In this document: in pieces, positions 1 to 6,965 of the stretch | How positions within the stretch are numbered: the first letter of the stretch is position 1 | How the letters are laid out: every line of letters begins with the position of its first letter | Source: Caldilineaceae bacterium | Lineage (GTDB): Bacteria; Chloroflexota; Anaerolineae; Caldilineales; Caldilineaceae | NCBI GenBank assembly: GCA_026645575.1 | Contig: JAPKMW010000063.1 | Location: forward strand, 1-64,000 | DNA length: 64,000 nt | Direction of reading: 5' to 3' | The notes under the pieces: generated by a model | Seen by the model: only the letters and a program-made list of their open reading frames with translations | Told to the model about the DNA's origin: nothing | Database searches by the model: none | Position numbers and translations under genes: made by a program

Positions 1-190
1 AGTTACTAAAAAAGGTAACTACGAACCCCTCCCGCGCCTAGGAGCGGTTGCCTCTTAGGCGCGCGCCCCTGAAAAGGGAGGGAACCGTGGTGCGCTCGAC
101 CGTTCCTCCCCCAAGCGTTCGACTGAGCTCACGCCGAAGTCTGGGGGACGGGAAGCCCACTGGGCGCGGAGGAGGGGGCTTGATAGTTGC
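1..190. repeat. Degenerate GTAACTA-ended element(s) at window edge
   Basis: The window opens with AGTTAC, then eight bases (TAAAAAAG), then GTAACTAC. This looks like the right end of one element, a target-site duplication, and the left end of a second. A plausible right end of the second, GGCTTGATAGTTGC, lies at 177-190. The interior has a GC-rich palindrome (GCGCCTAGGAGCGG / TAGGCGCG) related to the core of the 6390-6484 element. No matching duplication follows position 190, so this copy is degenerate or its boundaries are wrong. No gene is visible in 1-293. Confidence 0.35.
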
Positions 191-293
191 TCAAGCTGCC
201 CCCTTTGGCAACTGGCAATGGGTGTCCATGGTGGAGTATAATGGTGGAAAGTGAACAGCATCACCACAATTGTAGACCATACAGGAGTTGGGC

Positions 294-1208
294 ATGACAC
301 CAGGGAAGAAGCGTTCGATTGGGGGCGTGTTACCGGTTTTTCAGACGCCGTTTCTGGCTGATTTTTCCATTGATTTCGCCACGTTGGCACGGGAAATCGA
401 TTGGCTCTATGATCAAGGCGCCGATGGCATTGTCATGGGCATGGTTTCGGAGACCTTGCGCCTGTCGAGTGAAGAGCGGGAAGCATTGGCGGCGGCGGCC
501 TGCCGCTTTGGCCGGGAGCGGGGGGTGGTGATCATCAGCGCCGGGGCCGAATCGACCCACACCGCCATTCGCTATGCGAAGCAGGCCGAAGCCGTGGGCG
601 CCGATGCCGTCATGGTCATCCCGCCGGTCTCGGTGGCCGTGGGCGAGGAGGATCTCCGGCGGTACTATGCCGCCATCATCGAGGCGATCACCATTCCGGT
701 GGTGGTGCAAGATGCCAGCGGCTATGTCGGACGCCCCATGCCGATTGCCATGCAGGCAGGGCTTTTCAATGAGTATGGTGACCGGGTGCTCTTCAAGCCG
801 GAAGCCACCCCCATCGGGCCGCGGTTGTCAGCGCTGCGCGAGGCGACAAAGGGCAAAGCGCCAGTCTTTGAAGGTACGGGCGGCATTGCGCTGGTCGATA
901 GCTATCGCCGTGGCATTGTCGGCACGATGCCCGGCGCCGACTTGATCGATGGCATTGTCGCGCTCTGGCGGGCCTTGGCGGCCGGCGATGAACGGCGGAT
1001 CTATCAGTTGTCGCTGCCGATTGCGTCGCTTATCGCCATGCAGAATAGCCTGGACGCGTTTCTAGCCGTAGAGAAATATCTGCTGGTCAAGCGGGGCATC
1101 TTTCCCAATGCGTTGGTGCGTGGGCCGGTCGGCTATCAGCTTGATGCCGAAACCCAAAGCGAGGTGGATCGGCTGTTTGCCCAGTTGCAACGGGTGTTGG
1201 CCGCTTAG
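294..1208 (+). CDS. Dihydrodipicolinate synthase (DHDPS/NAL) family protein
   Basis: A 304-residue class I aldolase-type TIM barrel. The family joins or splits pyruvate and an aldehyde, or dehydrates sugar acids, through a Schiff-base lysine. Visible landmarks are the N-terminal 'GVLPVFQTPF', the 'GMVSETLRLSSEER' segment (equivalent of the G-x-x-GE loop), 'VMVIPPV' and 'LFKPEATPIGPRL', which carries the likely Schiff-base lysine. The size is normal for the family. ATG 294 is preferred over TTG 288 because AGGAG (283-287) is spaced 6 nt from it. The gene stands alone; the methyltransferase remnant converges on its 3' end. The substrate cannot be read from sequence, and the missing canonical GTTGE form argues against true lysine-biosynthetic DapA. 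Confidence 0.85.
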   Translation: MTPGKKRSIGGVLPVFQTPFLADFSIDFATLAREIDWLYDQGADGIVMGMVSETLRLSSEEREALAAAACRFGRERGVVIISAGAESTHTAIRYAKQAEAVGADAVMVIPPVSVAVGEEDLRRYYAAIIEAITIPVVVQDASGYVGRPMPIAMQAGLFNEYGDRVLFKPEATPIGPRLSALREATKGKAPVFEGTGGIALVDSYRRGIVGTMPGADLIDGIVALWRALAAGDERRIYQLSLPIASLIAMQNSLDAFLAVEKYLLVKRGIFPNALVRGPVGYQLDAETQSEVDRLFAQLQRVLAA

Positions 1209-1444
1209 GGATGACCGGTGGGGACATTGTGTTGCGCCCGCCGGATCTGTTCGGCGGAGAGGTCAACCCCGGCGCCGCAGCCAATGTCCAGCACCTGGGC
1301 CGACGTCGGCAGCCGCGCCATCAGCAAGGCCAGTTCAGGATTGGTGGTCCCGCGCCGTGCGCATTCATAGGCAGCCGCACAGCGGTCAAAGCCCTGCTGT
1401 ACCAGGTCTTTGTAGTTGATGGTTGGATCGGTCGCTGGTTGCAT
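1205..1444 (-). pseudogene. SAM-dependent methyltransferase remnant with internal deletion
   Basis: About 79 residues. The class I methyltransferase motif I is intact ('VLDIGCGAGV') but is followed at once by 'DLSAEQIRRAQHNVP', which in complete enzymes comes about 15-20 residues later, after the beta2 strand ending 'GVDLS'. The intervening SAM-binding segment is gone and the reading frame ends shortly after, so about two thirds of the usual 240 residues are missing. ATG 1444 has AAGG upstream. The simplest explanation is an in-frame deletion between the two 'GV' coding sites plus loss of the 3' part. It cannot make a working methyltransferase. The product identity is secure; expression is unknown. 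Confidence 0.75.
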
Positions 1445-1482
1445 AAACAAGCCTTTCTTGGGGAAACCATCGTTAATGTTCA

Positions 1483-1566
1483 ACCCGTCCCGTAGGGACG
1501 CTTGCGTTTAGGACAAGCAAAAAATAATTCTCTTCCCCTAAATTCAAGCGTCCCTATGGGACGGGT
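1483..1566. repeat. Inverted repeat, CGTCCCTAYGGGACGGGT family
   Basis: Arms 1483-1504 and 1545-1566 are 22 bp with one mismatch, around a 40-bp loop. Each arm itself holds the small palindrome CGTCCCGTAGGGACG. A solo arm recurs at 4095-4116 beside the rho start, so this is an interspersed family. It may act as a hairpin for the minus-strand hicAB transcript. Confidence 0.75.
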
Positions 1567-1608
1567 CGGCAGTCAACTCATCTTTTAGGGTTTCGGGTAG
1601 CTTGCGCT

Positions 1609-2049
1609 TTACGGCTTGGCTTCGGCCAGATCATCGTCCCAATGATCGTCCCGATGGGTCACAATATATTCCATCGCAGCCTCGGCCAGCAAACCGGAAC
1701 GGGTTTCGCCCCGCGACAGCGCATATTGGTCTACGATCGTGAGCAACCGTTCCGGGAAGGTAATATTAACCCGTCGCGCCTTGCCGCTAATTTTGGTAAG
1801 ATCGACACTCACGAGCGCCCAAATGCCGTCGGCATAGTCGGGGTTTTGGCGATGGCTTTCAATCGAACGCGGGGTGGGAATTGGTTCGTTGTCCAATACC
1901 AACCCTTCCAAGTGGCACTCGATCCCTTCGGCTGCCTGGGCAAGGGCATCATCCATCGTATCACCGGCAGAAAAACAGCCGGGGAGATCAGGAACGGTGA
2001 CACCATAGTCACTATCGCGGTCTTTGTGAATTACAACTGGATAACGCAT
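1609..2049 (-). CDS. hicB: HicB-family antitoxin
   Basis: 146 residues. The N-terminal part (about 1-55) is the HicB partial RNase H-like fold: 'YPVVIHKDRDSDYGVTVPDLPGCFSAGDT' followed by 'DALAQAAEGIECHL'. The C-terminal part (about 92-135) is a ribbon-helix-helix DNA-binding domain ('RRVNITFPERLLTIVDQYA...TRSGLLAEAAMEYI'). It neutralises HicA and probably represses the operon. The ATG lies immediately after the hicA stop codon, with no intergenic base, so translation is likely coupled. This is the longer HicB form with its own DNA-binding domain. Family assignment is secure from sequence and from the gene pair. Confidence 0.93.
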   Translation of the reverse strand: MRYPVVIHKDRDSDYGVTVPDLPGCFSAGDTMDDALAQAAEGIECHLEGLVLDNEPIPTPRSIESHRQNPDYADGIWALVSVDLTKISGKARRVNITFPERLLTIVDQYALSRGETRSGLLAEAAMEYIVTHRDDHWDDDLAEAKP

Positions 2050-2244
2050 TTATGATTTCTCCCACTCCCAGCCGGCTTGACGGTAAATGCTACGTAGCGT
2101 ACCTTTCGGCAAATCCTTTTTTGGGTGAGGGACTGTCACTCGCCCCGGTTTAGTGGAGTGCTTAAACTGCTGATGGCTCCCACGAACATGAACCAGCTCC
2201 CATCCGTCGGCTTTGAGTTTGGCAATTACCTCACGACTTGTCAT
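2050..2244 (-). CDS. hicA: HicA-family mRNA interferase toxin
   Basis: 64 residues from ATG 2244 ('MTSREVIAKLKADGWELVHVRGSHQQFKH'). HicA toxins have a dsRBD-like fold and cleave mRNA with a histidine in the G-S-H motif, seen here at 'RGSHQQF'. The C-terminus ('TVPHPKKDLPKGTLRSIYRQAGW') is typical. An upstream in-frame start would lie inside the promoter. ATG 2244 is only 6 nt downstream of a -10 hexamer and has no Shine-Dalgarno, so the message is probably leaderless. First gene of hicA-hicB; intact and full length. Confidence 0.93.
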   Translation of the reverse strand: MTSREVIAKLKADGWELVHVRGSHQQFKHSTKPGRVTVPHPKKDLPKGTLRSIYRQAGWEWEKS

Positions 2245-2250
2245 CGCTAC

Positions 2251-2279
2251 AGTATACACACAATACACACTTTTGTCAA
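2251..2279 (-). promoter_or_regulatory. Near-consensus sigma70-type promoter of hicAB
   Basis: On the minus strand TTGACA (2279-2274), a 17-bp spacer and TATACT (2256-2251), then 6 nt to the hicA ATG. The spacer and -10 contain a 9-bp direct repeat, GTGTGTATT-GTGTGTATA, a candidate HicB operator. The geometry predicts transcription starting at or next to the A of ATG. Confidence 0.8.
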
Positions 2280-2289
2280 GGGTTAAATT

Positions 2290-2715
2290 TTATGCTTTTA
2301 CCTTTGTCCGGCAGAAGTGATAGAGTGCCTCCCACATGGGCGATTGGAGGGCCAACACCTGGTCGTCGGGCAGGTTCATGGCGGCAAAGCCGTGCGACAT
2401 AGCGGCGACACCGGCGCCCTCCGGCGGGTCGGTCAGGCGGCGGTCAGCGGCGCGCACCATGTCGGCCAGCAGCAGCAGCGCCGGATCAGTCAGGTTGTAC
2501 TTGGCGATAATAGCGTCGAAGGCGGTCTTGCCATCGCGCTGGCCCAGTTCGGCGTCGGGAACGTGAAAGGGGATGGCGCCTTCGGCCTGGGCACGCGGCA
2601 TCACCTCGGCGCGGGGAACAAATAAAAATTCGGCGGACGGATCGACAAACGTTTTGATCAACCAGGCCGAACTGACGCGGTCGATACGAATCTGTTCACG
2701 CGTAATCCATTTCAT
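2290..2715 (-). CDS. ChrB-type chromate resistance domain protein
   Basis: 141 residues matching the C-terminal domain of ChrB: 'MKWITREQIRIDRVSSAWLIKTFVDPSAEFLFVP' at the N-terminus, then 'AIPFHVPDAELGQRDGKTAFDAIIAKYNLTDPALLLLADMVRAADR'. In chromate-resistance operons this domain occurs in ChrB, which regulates the ChrA exporter. Here it stands alone, without the N-terminal ChrB part and without chrA nearby, so a direct chromate role is only inference. ATG 2715 (AAGGA 9 nt upstream) is preferred over TTG 2724. Single gene, with a palindromic element between it and rho. Confidence 0.8.
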   Translation of the reverse strand: MKWITREQIRIDRVSSAWLIKTFVDPSAEFLFVPRAEVMPRAQAEGAIPFHVPDAELGQRDGKTAFDAIIAKYNLTDPALLLLADMVRAADRRLTDPPEGAGVAAMSHGFAAMNLPDDQVLALQSPMWEALYHFCRTKVKA

Positions 2716-2752
2716 CAAGCGCAATCCTTATGTGTACAAAGTCAAACCAGCC

Positions 2753-2825
2753 AAGTTAACACGGATAGGGAGGAACACGGATAAAATCGATCACTATCTG
2801 TGTTCTTCCCTATCCGTGTTAACTT
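2753..2825. repeat. Palindromic element, ACACGGATAGG family, at the end of rho
   Basis: Arms 2753-2783 and 2795-2825 (31 bp, two mismatches) around an 11-bp loop, core ACACGGATAGGGAGGAACACGG. A second family member with perfect 23-bp arms is at 14849-14910. The right arm overlaps the end of rho and contains its TAA stop. It could fold as the rho terminator and shares no sequence with the GTAACTA family. Confidence 0.8.
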
Positions 2826-4081
2826 GGGTTTAGTCGTTGTAAGAGTTCACGATTTGTCTTGGTGGCTTCAATTAATTTTAAGATGCCGCGCATGGCCGCC
2901 TTGGGGTTGCCGCCGGCCAGCCAGCGGCGCAGGGTGGTGAGGCGAGCGCGTTCATCGGCGCTGTAGAGCAATTCTTCCTTGCGCGTGCTGCTGGCGAGCA
3001 GATTCATGGCCGGGAAGATGCGCGCTTCGGCCAGCGAGCGGTCCAGCACAATTTCGCTGTTGCCGGTGCTTTTGAACTCTTCGTAGATGTAATCATCCAT
3101 GCGTGAGCCGGTTTCAATCAGCGCCGTGGCAATGACCGTGACCGAGCCGCCTTTTTCAATGTTACGCGCCAGCCCAAAGAAGCGACGGGGGATCTCCAAT
3201 GCCTGGGCGTCAATGCCGCCGGACATGGTGCGCCGGGCGCCGGCGCCATGCAGGTTGAAGGCGCGCGACATGCGGGTAATGCTGTCGATCAGCACCACCA
3301 CATCACGGCCACACTCCAACTCACAGCGGATGTGGGCCATGGTCAACTCGGCCAGGGCGACATGGGACTCAATCGGTTCATCGTTGGAACTGGCCAGCAC
3401 CTCGGCCTGCACCTGGCGACGGAAGTGGGTCACTTCTTCGGGGCGCTCATCAATAAGAAGGGCAATGATGCGCGTCGCTGGCGCGGTGGCGTGAATGGCT
3501 TGGGCCAGTTGTTCCAGAATTTGGGTTTTGCCCGATTGAGGCGGGGCGGCGATTAGGCCGCGGGTGCCTTTACCAATGGGGGCGATGAGTTCAACAATGC
3601 GCATGGACGGGTTGCCGCCATCGCCCAGGTGAAAGCGATCGTTGGGGTCGATTGCCACGAGCTTTTCAAAGGGGGTGCGGCCGCGAAATTGCTCCGGCGT
3701 CAGGCCACTAATCGCGGTGACGCTTGCCAATTGATAGCCTTTGTCACCTCGGCGAATTTCGCCGCTCACCAGGGCGCCGCTGACCAAGCCGTAGTCGCGA
3801 ATCAGTTGGGCAGAGACCCAGGCATCCTCGCTGGTGGGACGGTAGGAGTTTTCCGGGTCGCGCAGAAAGCCGCCGCCACGGGGAAGCAGCGCCAGAACGC
3901 CGGTGGTCAGGGGGACGGCGGGTGGTGTTACCATTGGCAGGCGGCGTTCATCAACAGCCCCGTCGGCAGCCGCAGTTTTTTTGGCGCCGCGCTTTTTGCT
4001 GGCTGCCGAGGTGGTGCGCGTGGGTGGCTTTTTGGTCGTTGCTCGTTTGGCGGTGGTCTTCCTGGTCGGTTTTTCGGTCAT
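2819..4081 (-). CDS. rho: Transcription termination factor Rho
   Basis: 420 residues. Residues 1-45 are a Lys/Thr/Arg/Ala-rich disordered extension in place of the usual N-terminal helical part. The OSB-like RNA-binding part follows (about 50-130), then the hexameric ATPase core. Walker A is 'APPQSGKT' at 179-186, where most Rho proteins have APPKAGKT. The catalytic region is 'DERPEEV' (211-217), Walker B 'VVVLIDSITR' (261-270), Q-loop 'RRTMSGGIDAQAL' (283-295) and R-loop 'EEFKSTGNSEI' (334-344). The core is complete, so helicase activity is expected. The stop codon lies inside a palindromic repeat and a hairpin-capable repeat sits just upstream of the ATG. No second rho-like gene is in the window. 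Confidence 0.96.
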   Translation of the reverse strand: MTEKPTRKTTAKRATTKKPPTRTTSAASKKRGAKKTAAADGAVDERRLPMVTPPAVPLTTGVLALLPRGGGFLRDPENSYRPTSEDAWVSAQLIRDYGLVSGALVSGEIRRGDKGYQLASVTAISGLTPEQFRGRTPFEKLVAIDPNDRFHLGDGGNPSMRIVELIAPIGKGTRGLIAAPPQSGKTQILEQLAQAIHATAPATRIIALLIDERPEEVTHFRRQVQAEVLASSNDEPIESHVALAELTMAHIRCELECGRDVVVLIDSITRMSRAFNLHGAGARRTMSGGIDAQALEIPRRFFGLARNIEKGGSVTVIATALIETGSRMDDYIYEEFKSTGNSEIVLDRSLAEARIFPAMNLLASSTRKEELLYSADERARLTTLRRWLAGGNPKAAMRGILKLIEATKTNRELLQRLNPS

Positions 4082-4094
4082 GGCACCCTAAACT

Positions 4095-4116
4095 CAATCG
4101 TCCCTACGGGACGGGT
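4095..4116. repeat. Solo CGTCCCTACGGGACGGGT repeat in rho 5' region
   Basis: A single arm of the 1483-1566 family, 14 bp upstream of the rho ATG. It contains the perfect palindrome CGTCCCTACGGGACG, and in the rho transcript it would form a short hairpin near the ribosome binding region. An influence on rho expression is speculative. Confidence 0.6.
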
Positions 4117-4213
4117 TAAAATAGCGTTTATTCCAGTTTGTTTTGCACCCTGAGGGGTGATTCACCTTGTCACCCCCTCAGGAACAAATCGGCATAACGC
4201 CGAACGACGCGGT

Positions 4214-5404
4214 CTACGCAAAGAAATCTTTATCGTCGGCATCCAGATATTTTTGGGCCGCTTTGGCGTTGAGGGTGACGCCCAGGCCGGGGCGATCCCA
4301 GACATCGATGTGGCTATCGACCACAATGGGATCAGGCAGGCCATCGACAATATCATACCACCATTCGGGGCGGGCCACCGGATATTCAAAGGCGATATAG
4401 TTCTGCGGCAAGGTGGCCGAGACTTGCACCAACGCGGCCAGGCCGATCAAGCCATCGGCGGTGCCGTGGGGCGCCATGAGTACGCCATGCAGGTCGGCAT
4501 ATTCAGCCACCCATTTTAATTCGGCAATGCCGCCAATGTCGAGCGGGTCGGGGCCGATGATGCTGACGGCGCGTTTTTCGATCAACTCCTTGAAGTTGTG
4601 GCGCAGATAGATCTGCTCGCCGGTGTGAATCGGCGTCGAGGTGCTGCGCGTCACTTCGCGGTAGAGATCGGCGGAGACATGGGGGGTGTAGTCGCCGGTG
4701 ATCATATCTTCCAGCCACATCAGGTTCAGCCCCTCGGTCGCCTTGGCCAGCTTGATCGCATCAGGCACCGTGAAGCCGGGACCGCAGTCGAGCGCCAGGC
4801 CAATTTCATCGCCCAAGACCTCCTTGGAGGCTTCGATACAAGCCATCATGTGTTTGAAACCCTGCTCGGTGATGGTACCGGAGTTGGGGTAGCGCATCCC
4901 GGTGCGCACTTCGCTGTAGAAGAAGTTTGGCACTTGTTGCACCATCTGACTGTGATAAGCAATCCCTTGTTTGATGATTGAAAACTTTTCCGGGCGTTCC
5001 TTCATCTTTTGCATATTTTCGGCGTAATCCTGGGGGGATTGGCCCTTCATAGGAAAGCGGATGGCGCCGTTATAGACGCGCACTTTGTCGCGAATCTTGC
5101 CGCCGAGTAATTTGTAGATGGGCAGGTTGGCCGCCTTGCCGGCAATGTCCCAGAGCGCCACTTCAATTGCGCTGACCGAACTGCCCCACGGTTTAAAGGC
5201 GCCAAAGCGGCGGATCTTGAGCATCACTCGCTCAACATTGGTCGGGTCTTCGCCCAAAATGGCGTCGCGGTAGGTCAGCACATGGGGTTTCAGGTAGGGC
5301 TTGGGCGATTCGGCCTGGCCGTAGCCGTCGATGCCTTCATCGGTTTTAATGCGGATGACCGGGTAGCCGCCGATCACGGCACATTTGAGGTCAGTGATCT
5401 TCAT
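4214..5404 (-). CDS. Mandelate racemase/muconate lactonizing enzyme family protein
   Basis: 396 residues, enolase superfamily: N-terminal capping domain (about 1-120) plus a modified TIM barrel. Metal ligands are visible as Asp206 ('ALDCGPG'), Glu232 ('WLEDM') and Glu263 ('HTGEQ'). Asp286 and/or Asp289 ('GPDPLDIGG') with His313 ('MAPHGTADG') form the Asp-His pair typical of the mandelate racemase subgroup. Such enzymes abstract a proton next to a carboxylate in sugar-acid dehydration or racemisation; the substrate is not determinable. ATG 5404 has AAGGA 7 nt upstream, whereas the upstream alternative lacks a site. Single gene. A second, distant paralogue lies at 59312-60487. Confidence 0.9.
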   Translation of the reverse strand: MKITDLKCAVIGGYPVIRIKTDEGIDGYGQAESPKPYLKPHVLTYRDAILGEDPTNVERVMLKIRRFGAFKPWGSSVSAIEVALWDIAGKAANLPIYKLLGGKIRDKVRVYNGAIRFPMKGQSPQDYAENMQKMKERPEKFSIIKQGIAYHSQMVQQVPNFFYSEVRTGMRYPNSGTITEQGFKHMMACIEASKEVLGDEIGLALDCGPGFTVPDAIKLAKATEGLNLMWLEDMITGDYTPHVSADLYREVTRSTSTPIHTGEQIYLRHNFKELIEKRAVSIIGPDPLDIGGIAELKWVAEYADLHGVLMAPHGTADGLIGLAALVQVSATLPQNYIAFEYPVARPEWWYDIVDGLPDPIVVDSHIDVWDRPGLGVTLNAKAAQKYLDADDKDFFA

Positions 5405-5634
5405 TGGTTGTTCCTTCTGTTTGCGCACTCATGCGGCTTGTATCAAGGGATAGTTCATTGGGGAAACGTCGAGTGACACGGCCTGTGATGCGCCTTTGTG
5501 TTTAAATGGAATCATGACATTCGTGTAATACTTACAGAGTATCATGAAGCATAACACCATCATATCACACCTTTGGCATCCAGAGAAGCCATTTTTCCGT
5601 TTATCTGCTGGGAACCAAGAGCGATTAACAAAGG

Positions 5635-5964
5635 CTAAAGGTCTGCCAACCGAATGACTGCATACCAATAATCTTGTTCTAACCAGGCTAGCAAAAATTC
5701 GTCGCGTCTAACTTCTTTGGGAGCGTCAGCGAAATATGGATCATGAAGATAGATCAGTTCATCGTCAAGCCCGGTCACAACTACTGCATGGAATGCGGGA
5801 ATAGCCCAATAACTTTTCAATTCTGCCGTGTTCACAAAAACGATGATGGGTAAAGCTTGATTGAGGTAGCTATACAAGAGGTCAAGATCATCACGGCCTT
5901 TGGCTAATTCAACAGTTACGCCAAGAGCAGCCTCTAGCTTCTTAACTTTTGAGGTAACTACCAA
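5635..5964 (-). pseudogene. C39-like (papain-fold) peptidase remnant, 5' part lost at a mobile element
   Basis: About 105 residues of the C-terminal half of a peptidase C39-like protein: '...LPIIVFVNTAEL...YWAIPAFHAVVVTGLDDELIYLHDPYFADAPKEVRRDEFLLAWLEQDYWYAVIRL'. The catalytic His ('FHAVVV') and the Asp of 'LHDPYF' are present, but the N-terminal half with the nucleophilic Cys is missing. Homology stops where the palindromic element at 5954-6046 begins, and the apparent TTG start lies in that element. Beyond the element, reading continues only for a few codons ('PGGLHAN') after the stop of the 42-residue ORF, so about 40-50 residues were also deleted. Not functional as a peptidase. 5405-5634 shows nothing recognisable. 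Confidence 0.7.
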
Positions 5965-6046
5965 GCCGTTCCCGCTCGTAGCCGGTCCGTGACCGGCGTC
6001 CCCAAACGCCGGTCACGGACCGGCTACGAGCGGGCTTAGTATTTGC
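5954..6046. mobile_element. Palindromic MITE-like element, GTAACTA family (copy truncating a peptidase gene)
   Basis: Starts GTAACTACCAAGCC and contains a perfect 29-bp inverted repeat (5971-5999 / 6006-6034, 6-nt loop) with the family core TCGTAGCCGGTCCGTGACCGG. The right end GGCTTAGTATTTGC is diverged from the expected GGCTTGGTAGTTAC. The 8 bp on each side (CTTTTGAG, GTGCAAGC) do not match, which agrees with a flanking deletion after insertion. Confidence 0.75.
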
Positions 6047-6064
6047 GTGCAAGCCGCCAGGCAA

Positions 6065-6193
6065 TCAGCTTCCTGGCTCTGTTGCCGGTGCAAAACGGAT
6101 AACAAGGTCATGGGCGCGATCCTGGTATTGTTGAATTACCTGTAATGGCCCCTGCTTGGGCCAACCTTGTGCTAACTCATAAACAATTTCCAT
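6065..6193 (-). CDS. Small hypothetical protein (42 aa) upstream of peptidase remnant
   Basis: ATG 6193 to TGA 6065 encodes 42 residues beginning 'MEIVYELAQGWPKQ' and ending 'APATEPGS'. An AAGGA lies 9 nt upstream of the ATG. Its TGA is directly followed by TTG CCT GGC, which looks like the original start of the C39-like peptidase gene, so the two were probably a translationally coupled pair. No domain is recognised. The composition (acidic/aliphatic, no signal peptide) would suit a cytoplasmic partner or antitoxin-like peptide, but nothing in the sequence proves this. 6194-6389 upstream shows no other gene. Confidence 0.45.
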   Translation of the reverse strand: MEIVYELAQGWPKQGPLQVIQQYQDRAHDLVIRFAPATEPGS

Positions 6194-6389
6194 TCGTACG
6201 GATCCTTTGCCATAGGAGAAGCGTCAACTTTGGGAGGAGGGTGCTTGACCACAGTATACCATACCTCATCACGGCCAGCGAGTTTTGTCAAACGATCCGT
6301 GACCATTTTGAGCAAAAAGTGAACAATTTTCGGTCTGGCAACCGTTGCGTCGCAGTGCTACCCTGGTTGCATCATCATCAATCCAGTTG

Positions 6390-6484
6390 GTAACTATTCA
6401 GCCCGCTCCTAGCCGCGCCTGAGAGGCAACCGGTGATCGGCGCCAGTCACGGACTGGCTGAGAGCGGTCAGGCTGAATAGTTAC
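6390..6484. mobile_element. IS66-type MITE, 95 bp, with perfect 8-bp target duplication
   Basis: Perfect 14-bp terminal inverted repeats, GTAACTATTCAGCC (6390-6403) and GGCTGAATAGTTAC (6471-6484). Flanked by TCCAGTTG at 6382-6389 and again at 6485-6492, an exact 8-bp direct duplication. No coding capacity. Ends beginning GTAA with 8-bp duplications are characteristic of the IS66 family (established knowledge), so this is probably a non-autonomous IS66-type derivative mobilised in trans. It sits just upstream of the 6514 gene. Confidence 0.88.
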
Positions 6485-6513
6485 TCCAGTTGAACCAGAA
6501 AAAGGAGTTTCCG

Positions 6514-6936
6514 ATGAGTCAAAGTCTCGCCACCATTACCGCCATTTACGAAGCCTTCGGCAAAGGTGACATCCCAACCATTCTCAGCCACATGGCCGAC
6601 GATGTGCAGTGGGAAGCATGGGCCGATAACACGGCGCAGCAGGCCGGCGTCCCCTGGTTGCAGGCGCGTCAGGGCAAAGAAGGGGTGTTGGCCTTTTTCC
6701 AATACCTGGGCACGCAGATGCAGATCAAGGATTTTCAGGTACTGTCGATCATGGCAGGCGACAATCAGGTAGCCGTCGAGTTTGTGATTGAGGTTGCCTT
6801 GCCGGCTTTGGGTACTCATTACCGCGACGAAGAAATTCACCTGTGGACTTTAAATGCTGCGGGCAAAGTGACCCGTCTGCGCCATTATACGGACACAGCC
6901 AAACATATAGCGGCGGCCCGGAAGATGGTTGGGTAA
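6514..6936 (+). CDS. SnoaL/NTF2-like family protein
   Basis: 140 residues with the cone-like NTF2/SnoaL alpha+beta fold: 'TITAIYEAFGKGDIPTILSHMADDVQWEAW', a middle 'GKEGVLAFFQYLGTQMQIKDFQ', then the strand block 'AVEFVIEVALPALGTHYRDEEIHLWTLNAAGKVTRLRHYTDTAKHIAAARK'. Members range from ketosteroid isomerases and polyketide cyclases to ligand-binding proteins of unknown role; no specific catalytic set can be assigned. ATG 6514 follows AAAGGAG with 6-nt spacing. The gene begins 30 bp after a MITE, so its promoter may be partly supplied or displaced by that insertion. Cytoplasmic, monocistronic. Confidence 0.85.
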   Translation: MSQSLATITAIYEAFGKGDIPTILSHMADDVQWEAWADNTAQQAGVPWLQARQGKEGVLAFFQYLGTQMQIKDFQVLSIMAGDNQVAVEFVIEVALPALGTHYRDEEIHLWTLNAAGKVTRLRHYTDTAKHIAAARKMVG

Positions 6937-6965
6937 GCGAGCGCTGGAGCATAGCGTCTCGCCGC

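Noticed and set aside
5429..5668. 79-codon minus-strand frame upstream of the enolase-superfamily gene
   Set aside because: Not protein-like and overlaps the end of the peptidase remnant; nothing supports translation.
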